Positions 1 to 6,477 of a stretch of DNA of 19,647 nucleotides are shown one piece after another. The notes under the pieces are model-generated. The model had not been told where the DNA came from. It saw nothing but the letters and a program-made list of their open reading frames with translations, and did no database searches. Each line of letters opens with the position of its first letter. Within the stretch, counting starts at the first letter, position 1. This stretch comes from Clostridiales bacterium (lineage in GTDB: Bacteria > Bacillota_A > Clostridia > Lachnospirales > Bianqueaceae): NCBI GenBank assembly GCA_019423265.1, contig JAHZBS010000023.1:1-19647 (forward strand), in the 5' to 3' direction. The translations under genes were made by a program, and so were the position numbers.

Positions 1-2
1 GC

Positions 3-1094
3 CTATAGCAGCTTTCGAATATCGCTGAAGGCGATGACGACCATAAGAATCATCAACAATACAAAGCCAACCATATAGATGGCGTTCTCCACCTTCGGGT
101 TAACCGGCTTTCGCCGTATCCCTTCTATGGCGTGAAACACGAGCCTACTGCCGTCCAGCGCCGGGATCGGAAACAGATTGAGCGCCCCCAGATTGACGCT
201 GAGCAGTACGATCATGCTAAATACATTGTACAGAGCGGTTGTAAAGCCGTAGGCCATCCCCTGCTCGTAGGAATCGCCGATGATGGTCACGATGCCAATG
301 GGGCCAGCAACCGCGTCCGCCCCCACCTGCCCTGTGATCAGTTGGACAAAGCCCCGCACCGTGAGTTCCACATCAAAACATAGGGTCCAAAAGCTATTGC
401 TGATCATCCCGCCCAGATAGGAGGGCAGCGCGCCGATCCCCTGGCTCTGAAGCACATCCGCAAGGCTTCCCCCGCTGGTTTTGGCGGAAAATCCCATGCG
501 GTACCGCCCCTGGGCCTCATCATATTTCGGTTTGAACTCCAGCTCCTTTTTCGTCCCATCCGGTTTTTCCACCACGGCGGTTACGGTGTCGCCCTCCTGG
601 TATTCCGACAGGAGATACGAGATCTTGTTAAATAGGTGGACGCGGTGCCCGTTGATGGATAGAAAGCGGTCCCCGGACTCTAGCCCGGCCGAGGCCGCCG
701 GATAATCCGCCTCCACCTCATTGACATAGGTTGTGGTATATCCATAAATTCCACAGAAAAAAAGAAGGATCACAAACGCGAGAACAAAATTCATCAAGGG
801 TCCCGCTGCCACGATAGCCATTCTTGCCGGCACCGATTTCGAAGAATAGGAGCCCTCTTCGTCCACGGCCTCATCCTCCCCCAGCATCTTACAGTAGCCT
901 CCGATGGGCAAAAGCCGGAGGGAGTACAGGGTCCCTTTCTTCGACGTATGGCCGATGAGCTTTGGGCCCATACCGATGGCAAATTCCTGTACAACGACTC
1001 CAACACGTCTGGCGACGATGAAATGTCCCCATTCATGAACCAACACGATAACACCAAAGACAAGAATTGCAATTATGATACTAATGGCTGTCAC
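3..1094 (-). CDS. rseP: RseP/RasP-type site-2 intramembrane zinc metalloprotease
   Basis: This is a membrane-embedded M50 protease of 363 aa that cleaves transmembrane substrates such as anti-sigma factors and signal-peptide remnants. The zinc-binding HEWGH motif is at residues 20-24 in the first membrane helix, and the partner NLFPIPALDG motif (Asp314) is near the C-terminus. Residues about 120-195 look like a single PDZ domain, and further membrane helices lie near 95-118 and 285-355. The length is usual for Gram-positive members. The start is GTG at 1092-1094 with a modest GGAAAG-type ribosome-binding site, and the gene overlaps the end of dxr by 14 nt, suggesting translational coupling. 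The stop is TAG at 3-5, so the gene is complete. It is the last visible gene of the pyrH-frr-uppS-cdsA-dxr operon, the usual position in Firmicutes. Its substrate here cannot be told from sequence. Confidence 0.95.
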   Translation of the reverse strand: MTAISIIIAILVFGVIVLVHEWGHFIVARRVGVVVQEFAIGMGPKLIGHTSKKGTLYSLRLLPIGGYCKMLGEDEAVDEEGSYSSKSVPARMAIVAAGPLMNFVLAFVILLFFCGIYGYTTTYVNEVEADYPAASAGLESGDRFLSINGHRVHLFNKISYLLSEYQEGDTVTAVVEKPDGTKKELEFKPKYDEAQGRYRMGFSAKTSGGSLADVLQSQGIGALPSYLGGMISNSFWTLCFDVELTVRGFVQLITGQVGADAVAGPIGIVTIIGDSYEQGMAYGFTTALYNVFSMIVLLSVNLGALNLFPIPALDGSRLVFHAIEGIRRKPVNPKVENAIYMVGFVLLMILMVVIAFSDIRKLL

Positions 1095-2247
1095 CTGCTT
1101 TCCAAAAACTTTCGACCCAGCTTACCACGTCTAATACATCCTCCAGCGAATACTCGTCACAACCGCCTGCGTACCGCTCAAAGGCAGAGAGCGCCGCCTC
1201 CACTCTGCAATAAATGTCGAGGAATCCGATACGCCCCTGTAAAAATTCAGCCACTGCTCTTTCATTGGCCGCGTTGAGAACTGCCGGACACAATCCACCT
1301 CGCTCCATGGCGTGCCGCGCCAGAGCAACGGCTGGAAATGTCTCTTCATCCACCGCTTCAAAGGTCAACGGCGGGCAATGGATCAGCTCCAGGGGAGGCG
1401 CCACCCGGCCGCCCCGGCTGGGATACGCGATGGCGGCTTCGATGGGAAGCCTCATATCCGGCGTTGCCATCTGAGCTAGAATGGATCCATCCGTGAACTC
1501 CACCATGGAGTGGACGATGCTCTGGGGATGAACGACCACCCGGATCTGCTCCGGCCGTTTGTCAAATAGCCACCTGGCTTCGATCATCTCAAGACCCTTG
1601 TTGAACAGTGTCGCGCTGTCAATGGTAATCTTCTGTCCCATAACCCAATTGGGATGCCGCAAAGCCTCCTCGCGGGTTATGGCTCTCAGATCGTCTCTCT
1701 TCTTTCCCCGAAAAGGGCCTCCCGAAGCCGTCAAAATGATGGAGGAAACCGAAGATGCCGGTTTCCCGTCGAGGCACTGAAAGATGGCGCCGTGCTCGCT
1801 GTCCACCGGCAGTATGGCCACCCCTTCTTGTCTCGCCAACTTCATGATAAGCTCGCCTGCGCACACCAGGGTCTCCTTGTTGGCCAGGGCAATATCCTTG
1901 CCGCACTGGATCGCCCTGACTGTGGGCTCCAGCCCGATCATGCCCACCAGCGCTGTGACGACGAGTTCTGCCTCCTCCATAGAAACCGCCTCCAAAAGCC
2001 CCTGCATTCCCCATAGAAGCCGCGTTGAGACACCGGTGAGCCGTTGTCTCAGCTTCCTGTATGCCGCCTCCTCGTACACGACGGCAATGGACGGACGATA
2101 TTTTCGAATTTGCTTTTCCAGGAGGTCCAGCCGGCTCCCTCTGGCAGCCAATGCGCAGATCCTGCCCAGCCCAGGGTTTTGCTCGATAACGTCCAGCGTC
2201 TGGGAGCCGATGGAACCCGTGGACCCGAGTAGTACGATATTTTTCAC
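1081..2247 (-). CDS. dxr: 1-deoxy-D-xylulose 5-phosphate reductoisomerase
   Basis: This cytosolic enzyme converts DXP to MEP with NADPH, the first committed step of the non-mevalonate isoprenoid pathway. The 388-aa protein has the N-terminal NADPH-binding GSTGSIG (8-14), ANKET (122-126), metal-ligand motif DSEH (149-152), GGPFRG (about 176-181), and NKGLE (216-220), whose Glu is the third metal ligand by analogy with the E. coli enzyme. NAANERAV lies in the C-terminal part. Length is normal. It starts 18 nt after cdsA and its end overlaps rseP by 14 nt. Its product feeds the prenyl chain that uppS, two genes upstream, extends to undecaprenyl diphosphate, so the operon is metabolically coherent. 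Confidence 0.97.
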   Translation of the reverse strand: MKNIVLLGSTGSIGSQTLDVIEQNPGLGRICALAARGSRLDLLEKQIRKYRPSIAVVYEEAAYRKLRQRLTGVSTRLLWGMQGLLEAVSMEEAELVVTALVGMIGLEPTVRAIQCGKDIALANKETLVCAGELIMKLARQEGVAILPVDSEHGAIFQCLDGKPASSVSSIILTASGGPFRGKKRDDLRAITREEALRHPNWVMGQKITIDSATLFNKGLEMIEARWLFDKRPEQIRVVVHPQSIVHSMVEFTDGSILAQMATPDMRLPIEAAIAYPSRGGRVAPPLELIHCPPLTFEAVDEETFPAVALARHAMERGGLCPAVLNAANERAVAEFLQGRIGFLDIYCRVEAALSAFERYAGGCDEYSLEDVLDVVSWVESFWKAGDSH

Positions 2248-2265
2248 CCCATCGCCCTCCCTTGA

Positions 2266-3093
2266 TTATATGCCAAAATGCGCAACAATATTAATGGCCA
2301 TCACAACGGCTGGCGCCGTGAGCAATACGCTGTCAAAGCGGTCGAGGATCCCCCCGTGACCGGGGATCAGCTTACCAAAATCTTTGACGCCCATAAACCG
2401 TTTTACCGACGATGAAAAAAGGTCTCCCACCTGCCCCAACACGCTGCCAAACAGGCCGATGACCGCGGACGTCGCCAACACTGTGTACAGGCTGGCATCC
2501 ACAAAGGAATGGATCAGCCCCCCATACAGAAGGCAGATGGCCATCGCTCCGACGACGCCGCCGATCGCCCCCTCCACAGTCTTTTTGGGGCTCAGCTTAG
2601 GAACCAGTTTATGCCGTCCCAGCGCTCTGCCTGTAAAGTAAGCGCAGGTGTCGCTCCCCCAGGCCGCCCAGAAAATATAGGGGGCATACAGCATCCCATC
2701 CTGCCCCTGGCGCAAAAAGTACACAAAGGAAAACAGAACCGGAACATACAGCACCCCAGCGAAAGTCAGCGCCACATCCTCCGTTCGCCTTTCCGGATAG
2801 GAAAAAACGGCAAGCACCATCAAAATCCAAAACAGACCGATGAAGAAAAAAAGTCCGAAGTTGCCATCGCGCACCCATTCTTCCCGAAACAAGAGAACAC
2901 CGTAATAGAGAATGGCCGCCACATATCCAATGATCTGAAATGGCTTATGTTGGTTTGACAGCGCCCGGTAAAATTCATAGAGTCCAATCAAGCTGATGAC
3001 CAGCATCGCCACCAGCAAAACCGGTCCGCCGGCGTAAAGCAATCCAATCAAAAGAACAAGCAGTACAATGCCGCTTATAATCCTCGTCCCCAT
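2266..3093 (-). CDS. cdsA: Phosphatidate cytidylyltransferase (CDP-diacylglycerol synthase)
   Basis: This integral membrane enzyme makes CDP-diacylglycerol from phosphatidic acid and CTP, the branch point of phospholipid synthesis. The C-terminal family signature is clear: SSSVKRFMGVKD followed by IPGHGGILDRFD. Eight or so hydrophobic segments precede and surround it. The open frame extends upstream to 3204, but I chose ATG at 3091-3093 because GGAGG sits 5 nt before it and the N-terminus then begins MGTRIISGI, typical of the family. That gives 275 aa. The upstream extension would overlap uppS and is not membrane-like. It lies 29 nt after uppS and 18 nt before dxr in the same transcript. Confidence 0.95.
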   Translation of the reverse strand: MGTRIISGIVLLVLLIGLLYAGGPVLLVAMLVISLIGLYEFYRALSNQHKPFQIIGYVAAILYYGVLLFREEWVRDGNFGLFFFIGLFWILMVLAVFSYPERRTEDVALTFAGVLYVPVLFSFVYFLRQGQDGMLYAPYIFWAAWGSDTCAYFTGRALGRHKLVPKLSPKKTVEGAIGGVVGAMAICLLYGGLIHSFVDASLYTVLATSAVIGLFGSVLGQVGDLFSSSVKRFMGVKDFGKLIPGHGGILDRFDSVLLTAPAVVMAINIVAHFGI

Positions 3094-3122
3094 AGACACC
3101 TCCATGCTGCCGCATTCATCGG

Positions 3123-3836
3123 CTATCGGCCTCCAAAGCGCCGTTCTCTGGAAGCGTAGTCTAAAATCGCTGTCTCCAAATCCGAAATCCCAAAGTCCGG
3201 CCAATATTTTTGAGTAAAATAGAATTCACTGTAGGCCAGCTGCCAGAGAAGAAAATTGCTGATCCGAAGTTCCCCGCTTGTCCGAATCATGAGATCCGGG
3301 TCCGGAATCCCACTCGTGTCGAGATAGGACGAAAACACGTCCTCTGTCAACTGATCCTCCGTCAGCTTTCCCTCCGCCAGAATCCGCTTCGTCGCCCGCA
3401 GAATCTCATCCCGGCCGCCATAATTGATGGCGAACTGAAGATTGAAATTGGTGAAATCCTTCGTATCCGCTTCAATGGATTGGATTAGCTTGCGCAGATC
3501 CGGCGACAGCCGCGAGATATCGCCCAACACACGGATGCGAATCTTTCTGCGGATGGCGTCCTTGCGGTTTTGAATCAGATAGCGCTTGAGAAGGCCCATC
3601 AAATACTGCACCTCATCCTCCGCGCGTTTCCAATTTTCCGTGGAAAATGCGTAGACGGTAAAATATTGGACCCCCATGTCAATCAGCGCATCCGATATGG
3701 TCTCCACATTGTCAGCGCCGGCCAGATGGCCCTGTTGTCTCGTTTTCCCGTGCTGCTTCGCCCATCGCCCGTTGCCATCTAAAATAATGGCGACGTGGCG
3801 AGGCATTCGCTCCGGGCCTAAATCCTGTACGTTCAT
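3123..3836 (-). CDS. uppS: Undecaprenyl diphosphate synthase (cis-prenyltransferase)
   Basis: This peripheral membrane enzyme condenses isopentenyl diphosphate onto farnesyl diphosphate to make undecaprenyl-PP, the lipid carrier for peptidoglycan and wall polymers. With the start at 3836 the protein is 237 aa. The catalytic Asp20 lies in ILDGNGRWA, followed by YAFSTENWKR (about 62-71) and the C-terminal IRTSGELRISNFLLWQ signature (about 184-199). The frame is open to 3896, but GGAGG lies 5 nt before ATG 3834-3836 and MNVQDL then precedes the conserved core closely, so the shorter form is preferred. ATG 3846-3848 is a less likely alternative because it overlaps that ribosome-binding site. It follows frr after an 86-nt gap that holds a hairpin. 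Confidence 0.95.
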   Translation of the reverse strand: MNVQDLGPERMPRHVAIILDGNGRWAKQHGKTRQQGHLAGADNVETISDALIDMGVQYFTVYAFSTENWKRAEDEVQYLMGLLKRYLIQNRKDAIRRKIRIRVLGDISRLSPDLRKLIQSIEADTKDFTNFNLQFAINYGGRDEILRATKRILAEGKLTEDQLTEDVFSSYLDTSGIPDPDLMIRTSGELRISNFLLWQLAYSEFYFTQKYWPDFGISDLETAILDYASRERRFGGR

Positions 3837-3876
3837 CGTTGCCTCCATGTTGCAATTTGCTAAAAATAACATAGAA

Positions 3877-3910
3877 GGGACCGCTTCTCTCCTCAAAACG
3901 AGACGGCCCC
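3877..3910 (-). terminator. Hairpin between frr and uppS, weak terminator or processing site
   Basis: On the minus strand GGGGCCG (3904-3910) can pair with CGGTCCC (3877-3883), and TCTC with GAGA (3900-3903 with 3886-3889), across a 2-nt bulge. One base pair is G-U. The sequence after the hairpin is T-rich but interrupted (TTCTATGTTATTTTT). It lies in the only long gap of the downstream operon, so it may be a partial terminator, an RNA-processing site, or an intergenic stem of no function. Seen by eye; no folding energy was computed. Confidence 0.4.
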
Positions 3911-3922
3911 TCCGAAGTAATC

Positions 3923-4480
3923 TTACACGGACATGACTTCCTTGATCTTGGCGTCGATCCTCTTGTCAACCTTCTTGATATACTCGTCGGTCATCTTCTG
4001 CAGCGATTCCTCCAGATCCTTCTGATCATCCTCTGTGATGGCGTTATCCTTGCGCTGTTTCTTGAAAAGATCCATCGCATCCCGGCGGATATTTCGGATG
4101 GCAACCTTGGCCTGCTCGCCTTTCTTCTTGACTTCCTTGCTCTCTTCCTTGCGCTTTTCTTCCGTCAACTCGGGAAATACAAGGCGAATGACCTTCCCGT
4201 CGTTGCTAGGGTTGATTCCCACATCCGACGCCTGAATCGCCTTTTCAATCTCCTTGATCAGGCTAGAGTCCCACGGCTGGATCAGCAGCATTCGAGCTTC
4301 CGGCACGGAGATATTTCCCACCTGTTGCAGGGGCGTAGGCGTCCCATAGTAATCCACCGTAATCTTGTCTAGAATATGAGGATTGGCACGGCCTACGCGG
4401 ATTGTATTGAACTCTTCTTCCAGATTTTGAATCGTCTTTTCCATCCGATCTTGAAACGCTTCCATGTCTTTGTTTGGCAT
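3923..4480 (-). CDS. frr: Ribosome recycling factor
   Basis: The protein works with EF-G to split post-termination ribosomes in the cytosol. It is 185 aa, the standard length, with the expected all-helical arms. Landmarks are NTIRVGRANPHIL (about 25-37), the central domain TPLQQVGNISVPEARML, and the charged C-terminal helices KKKGEQAKVAIRNIRRD. The start ATG is at 4478-4480 with GGAGG 7 nt upstream. It follows pyrH by 27 nt in the conserved pyrH-frr order and belongs to the same transcript. Confidence 0.97.
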   Translation of the reverse strand: MPNKDMEAFQDRMEKTIQNLEEEFNTIRVGRANPHILDKITVDYYGTPTPLQQVGNISVPEARMLLIQPWDSSLIKEIEKAIQASDVGINPSNDGKVIRLVFPELTEEKRKEESKEVKKKGEQAKVAIRNIRRDAMDLFKKQRKDNAITEDDQKDLEESLQKMTDEYIKKVDKRIDAKIKEVMSV

Positions 4481-4507
4481 AAAACAGCCTCCTTTTCCTT
4501 GGGATAT

Positions 4508-5206
4508 TTATTCGATGGTGGTGCCAATCGCCTCACCCTGTACTACCCTTATTATACTATTTTTCTCCTGCAATGCAAATAGTTTTGTCGGCATTTTGTT
4601 CTCAAGGCATAACCCAGCCGCCGGAAGATCCATGACCATCAGGCCCTTTTCCAGTATCTCCCCGTAGGTGAGCCGGTCGTATTTTTTTGCGTTGGGATTT
4701 TTCTTCGGATCGTCGTCGTATACGCCGTCAATGCTTTTCGCCATGAGAATTCCGTCGCAATCTGTCTCAACCGCGCGGAGCGCCGCCGCCATATCGGTAG
4801 AAAAAAACGGATGTCCCGTCCCGCCAGCGTAAAAGACGATGACGCCTTCTTTTAATCTCTCCACAACCCGATCCTTGTGGAAGGTTTCCGTGTAGAGCCC
4901 GATGGGATACGGGGCGTACACCGCCGTCCGCATTCCCTCCCCGCGAAAAATCTCGGATGCGTACAGGCAGTTCATCGCCGTGGCCAACATCCCGATCTGG
5001 TCCGCCTTGACCCGGTCCATCTCGTCCGAACTTCTGCCCCGCCAAAAATTGCCGGCGCCGATGACAATTCCGATCTCAACACCCAGATCCGCCGCTTGCT
5101 TCACCTGCGCCGCCGTCTGGCGAACCGTCTCCTCATCAAACCCGAATCCTTTTCCGCCCGACAACGCTTCACCGCTGAGCTTCAACAAAATCCGTTTGTA
5201 CTTCAT
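4508..5206 (-). CDS. pyrH: UMP kinase (uridylate kinase)
   Basis: This cytosolic enzyme phosphorylates UMP to UDP and is a hexameric amino-acid-kinase-fold protein. With ATG at 5204-5206 it has 232 aa. Motifs are KLSGEAL (about 9-15), the nucleotide and UMP-binding IVIGAGNFWRGR (about 48-59), YAGGTGHPFFSTDMAAALRA (about 126-145) and KSIDGVYDDDPKKNPNAKK. The frame is open to an ATG at 5218, but that has no ribosome-binding site, whereas GGAGG (5212-5216) stands 5 nt before 5206. The segment usually written as MD(S/A)TA reads MDLPAAG here, a mild departure from the common family sequence. The gene has its own promoter and a structured leader, unlike the usual read-through from tsf. Confidence 0.96.
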   Translation of the reverse strand: MKYKRILLKLSGEALSGGKGFGFDEETVRQTAAQVKQAADLGVEIGIVIGAGNFWRGRSSDEMDRVKADQIGMLATAMNCLYASEIFRGEGMRTAVYAPYPIGLYTETFHKDRVVERLKEGVIVFYAGGTGHPFFSTDMAAALRAVETDCDGILMAKSIDGVYDDDPKKNPNAKKYDRLTYGEILEKGLMVMDLPAAGLCLENKMPTKLFALQEKNSIIRVVQGEAIGTTIE

Positions 5207-5218
5207 TGTATCCTCCAT

Positions 5219-5295
5219 TCCGGAGCGTTAGCGGCGGGGCGATTTCTGCCCATGAGAGCTATTTATGACGCTCCGGCACAAATAGGCTAACACTC
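5219..5295 (-). ncRNA. Structured 5' leader of pyrH, candidate cis-regulatory RNA
   Basis: The leader RNA has several long complementary segments. P1 pairs 5286-5295 with 5223-5232 (10 bp, one wobble). P2 pairs 5277-5285 with 5259-5267 (9 bp, one wobble) and leaves a 9-nt loop, 5268-5276. P3 pairs 5248-5251 with 5237-5240 (4 bp, 7-nt loop). Together these would form a three-way junction. The P2 loop is also perfectly complementary over 9 nt to 5220-5228, which overlaps the 3' strand of P1, so the two pairings compete. CTCC next to this region could also pair with the GGAG of the ribosome-binding site. I do not recognise a known riboswitch or PyrR-binding site. Structure by eye only. Confidence 0.45.
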
Positions 5296-5320
5296 TCTTA
5301 TCCAAGTTCCTCAGTTTGCC

Positions 5321-5349
5321 ATTATACCACAAAGAAAGCAAAATAGCAA
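5321..5349 (-). promoter_or_regulatory. Promoter of the pyrH-frr-uppS-cdsA-dxr-rseP operon
   Basis: On the minus strand there is TTGCTA (5344-5349), a 17-nt spacer, and a perfect TATAAT (5321-5326) preceded by TG, giving an extended -10. Transcription should start near 5314 and leave a leader of about 108 nt before pyrH. A strong housekeeping-type promoter here fits the physical separation of pyrH from tsf. Confidence 0.85.
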
Positions 5350-5428
5350 CTCTTCTGGCAAATTTCCGGCTTTCCGCGTTTCGGCAACGTCTCATCCACA
5401 ATTGTATTTACGGCTATTGGAGATATGC

Positions 5429-5475
5429 AAAACGAGGATGCCCTCAAAAGCCATTCGCCTTTTGGGACACCCTCG
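5429..5475 (-). terminator. Intrinsic terminator after the DUF134-NifX gene
   Basis: On the minus strand a long imperfect stem pairs 5458-5475 with 5433-5450 (17-18 nt arms, with CGAGG/CCTCG at the base and AAAAG/CTTTT at the top) around an 8-nt loop. TTTT (5429-5432) follows directly. It sits about 43 nt after the stop codon of the fusion gene and upstream of the pyrH promoter, so it should insulate the two units. Confidence 0.8.
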
Positions 5476-5517
5476 CATCTCACAGTCTCTGTTCGGGCCA
5501 TAAATTCTTTCAGCTTA

Positions 5518-6351
5518 CTATTCATGCTCCCCACAATGGCCGCCGTTGCCGGCACATCCATGCTTGTGTTCGCCGCAATGGCCGTGATGATCGTGATGGC
5601 CATGGTGATCGTGATGGTCGTGATGATCATGGTGATCGTGGCTGTGATGATCGCAGTGGACATCAGGATTATACTCCAGGCTGTCCGTCAAAAGCGCCTT
5701 TACCGCTTCATCCGCAGCGCCGGTCACACCGCCGTAAAGTTTGATCCCTGCCTGAGCGAGAGCCTCCTGTGCCCCTCCCCCAATGCCACCGCAAATCAGC
5801 ACATCCACCTTCCGTTCAGACAGAAAACCCGCCAGGGCGCCGTGGCCGCTGCCCGCCGTGTCCACCACCTGTTCATTGGCAATTTGTCCATTCTCTGTGT
5901 CGTAGATCTTGACCTGACGGGTATGTCCAAAATGCTGAAATACCATTCCATTCTCATAAGGTACCGCAATTCTCATCGCAAACACTCCTTCTGTATGGGT
6001 ATTTAGTTTAGGACAGGAGGGGGAAATCCATTTACATGGTCCCCCGCACCCCTGTACAGTTCCTTGGCAAACCCGATAATGTCCTCCCGAAATGATGAGA
6101 GCTTTTCCATTTACAAGGCTGTCAGAGATTTTAAACCGTGCGCTCTCATAAATCTCCGTGGCCGTTGTCCTGGAAATCTCCATCTGGGCCGCGCATTGCT
6201 CATGGGTTCTCTTCTCATAGTCAATCAGACGAATGGCTTCGTACTCATCCACAGAGAGGGTCACCGTCCCCGTATGCCCCTCTCCGCTGGGAGCAAAACT
6301 ATGATATGTCGGTTCCCCACAAACCCGCCGGCACCGGCTTGGCCTTGCCAT
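5518..6351 (-). CDS. DUF134 HTH protein fused to a NifX/NifB-type Nitro_FeMo-Co domain with a His-rich tail
   Basis: The 277-aa product has three parts. Residues 1-about 100 are a DUF134 (PF02001) domain, with RPSRCRRVCGEP at the start, TLSVDEYEAIRLID, a helix-turn-helix-like ISRTTATEIYESARFKI and NGKALIISGGHYRVC. These proteins are presumed DNA-binding. After a short Cys-rich linker, residues 126-about 225 are a dinitrogenase iron-molybdenum cofactor domain (PF02579: MRIAVPYENG, FQHFGH, VDVLICGGIGGGAQ). Residues 231-277 are a tail with 21 His and 4 Cys, mostly DHH repeats, likely metal-binding. The start ATG 6349-6351 has a near-perfect GGAGGTG site. No nif genes are present, so a nitrogenase role is not implied. 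The gene has its own promoter and terminator. Its function is unknown; metal or Fe-S handling with self-regulation is inference. Confidence 0.88.
   Translation of the reverse strand: MARPSRCRRVCGEPTYHSFAPSGEGHTGTVTLSVDEYEAIRLIDYEKRTHEQCAAQMEISRTTATEIYESARFKISDSLVNGKALIISGGHYRVCQGTVQGCGGPCKWISPSCPKLNTHTEGVFAMRIAVPYENGMVFQHFGHTRQVKIYDTENGQIANEQVVDTAGSGHGALAGFLSERKVDVLICGGIGGGAQEALAQAGIKLYGGVTGAADEAVKALLTDSLEYNPDVHCDHHSHDHHDHHDHHDHHGHHDHHGHCGEHKHGCAGNGGHCGEHE
5974..5990 (-). promoter_or_regulatory. Internal Shine-Dalgarno and ATG inside the DUF134-NifX gene
   Basis: Within the fusion gene, AAGGAG (5985-5990) lies 8 nt before an in-frame ATG (5974-5976, codon 126). The ATG falls exactly at the first residue of the NifX-type domain (MRIAVPYENG), where stand-alone homologues begin. 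This is the pattern of a former second gene whose upstream stop codon was lost, or of internal initiation giving a 152-aa second product. Confidence 0.6.
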
Positions 6352-6374
6352 ATCATCACCTCCGTTTTCAAATC

Positions 6375-6425
6375 ATTATCGGCATATGTCGATAATATAA
6401 TACCATACACAGCGCAAAATGTCAA
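6375..6425 (-). promoter_or_regulatory. Promoter with palindromic operator for the DUF134-NifX gene
   Basis: On the minus strand a perfect TTGACA (6420-6425), a 17-nt spacer and TATTAT (6397-6402) form a near-consensus promoter. Directly downstream of the -10, covering the expected start site, is a 22-bp palindrome (6375-6396) with one mismatched pair, centred on CATATG with TCG/CGA arms. Its position is ideal for a repressor, and the DUF134 protein it precedes is the obvious candidate. Confidence 0.8.
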
Positions 6426-6477
6426 GCGATGAAGCGTTGATAACTGCGAAATGCTATTCCATTCCAACGGGAACCTC

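Noticed and set aside
5207..5314. PyrR-binding attenuator or a known riboswitch in the pyrH leader
   Set aside because: The PyrR-loop consensus and the conserved cores of ZTP, THF, guanidine or PRPP classes were not seen, and no terminator T-tract follows the stems.
5580..5660. Short tandem repeats that look like a small repeat array or CRISPR
   Set aside because: The repeats are about 9 nt, in frame, and encode the DHH tail of the DUF134-NifX protein; there are no spacers.
5316..5744. 142-codon plus-strand frame with Asp/Arg/Gly-rich repeats
   Set aside because: A mirror of the His-tail repeat plus the terminator region; no start signal or domain.
5518..6351. Evidence for nitrogen fixation
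   Set aside because: The Nitro_FeMo-Co domain is common in non-fixing anaerobes, and no nifH, D, K, E, N or B is in the window.
6426..6477. Terminator after the FtsX-type transporter
   Set aside because: Only a 4-bp TTCC/GGAA complement without a T-tract is present, so no terminator is called; read-through into the DUF134 promoter region is possible.
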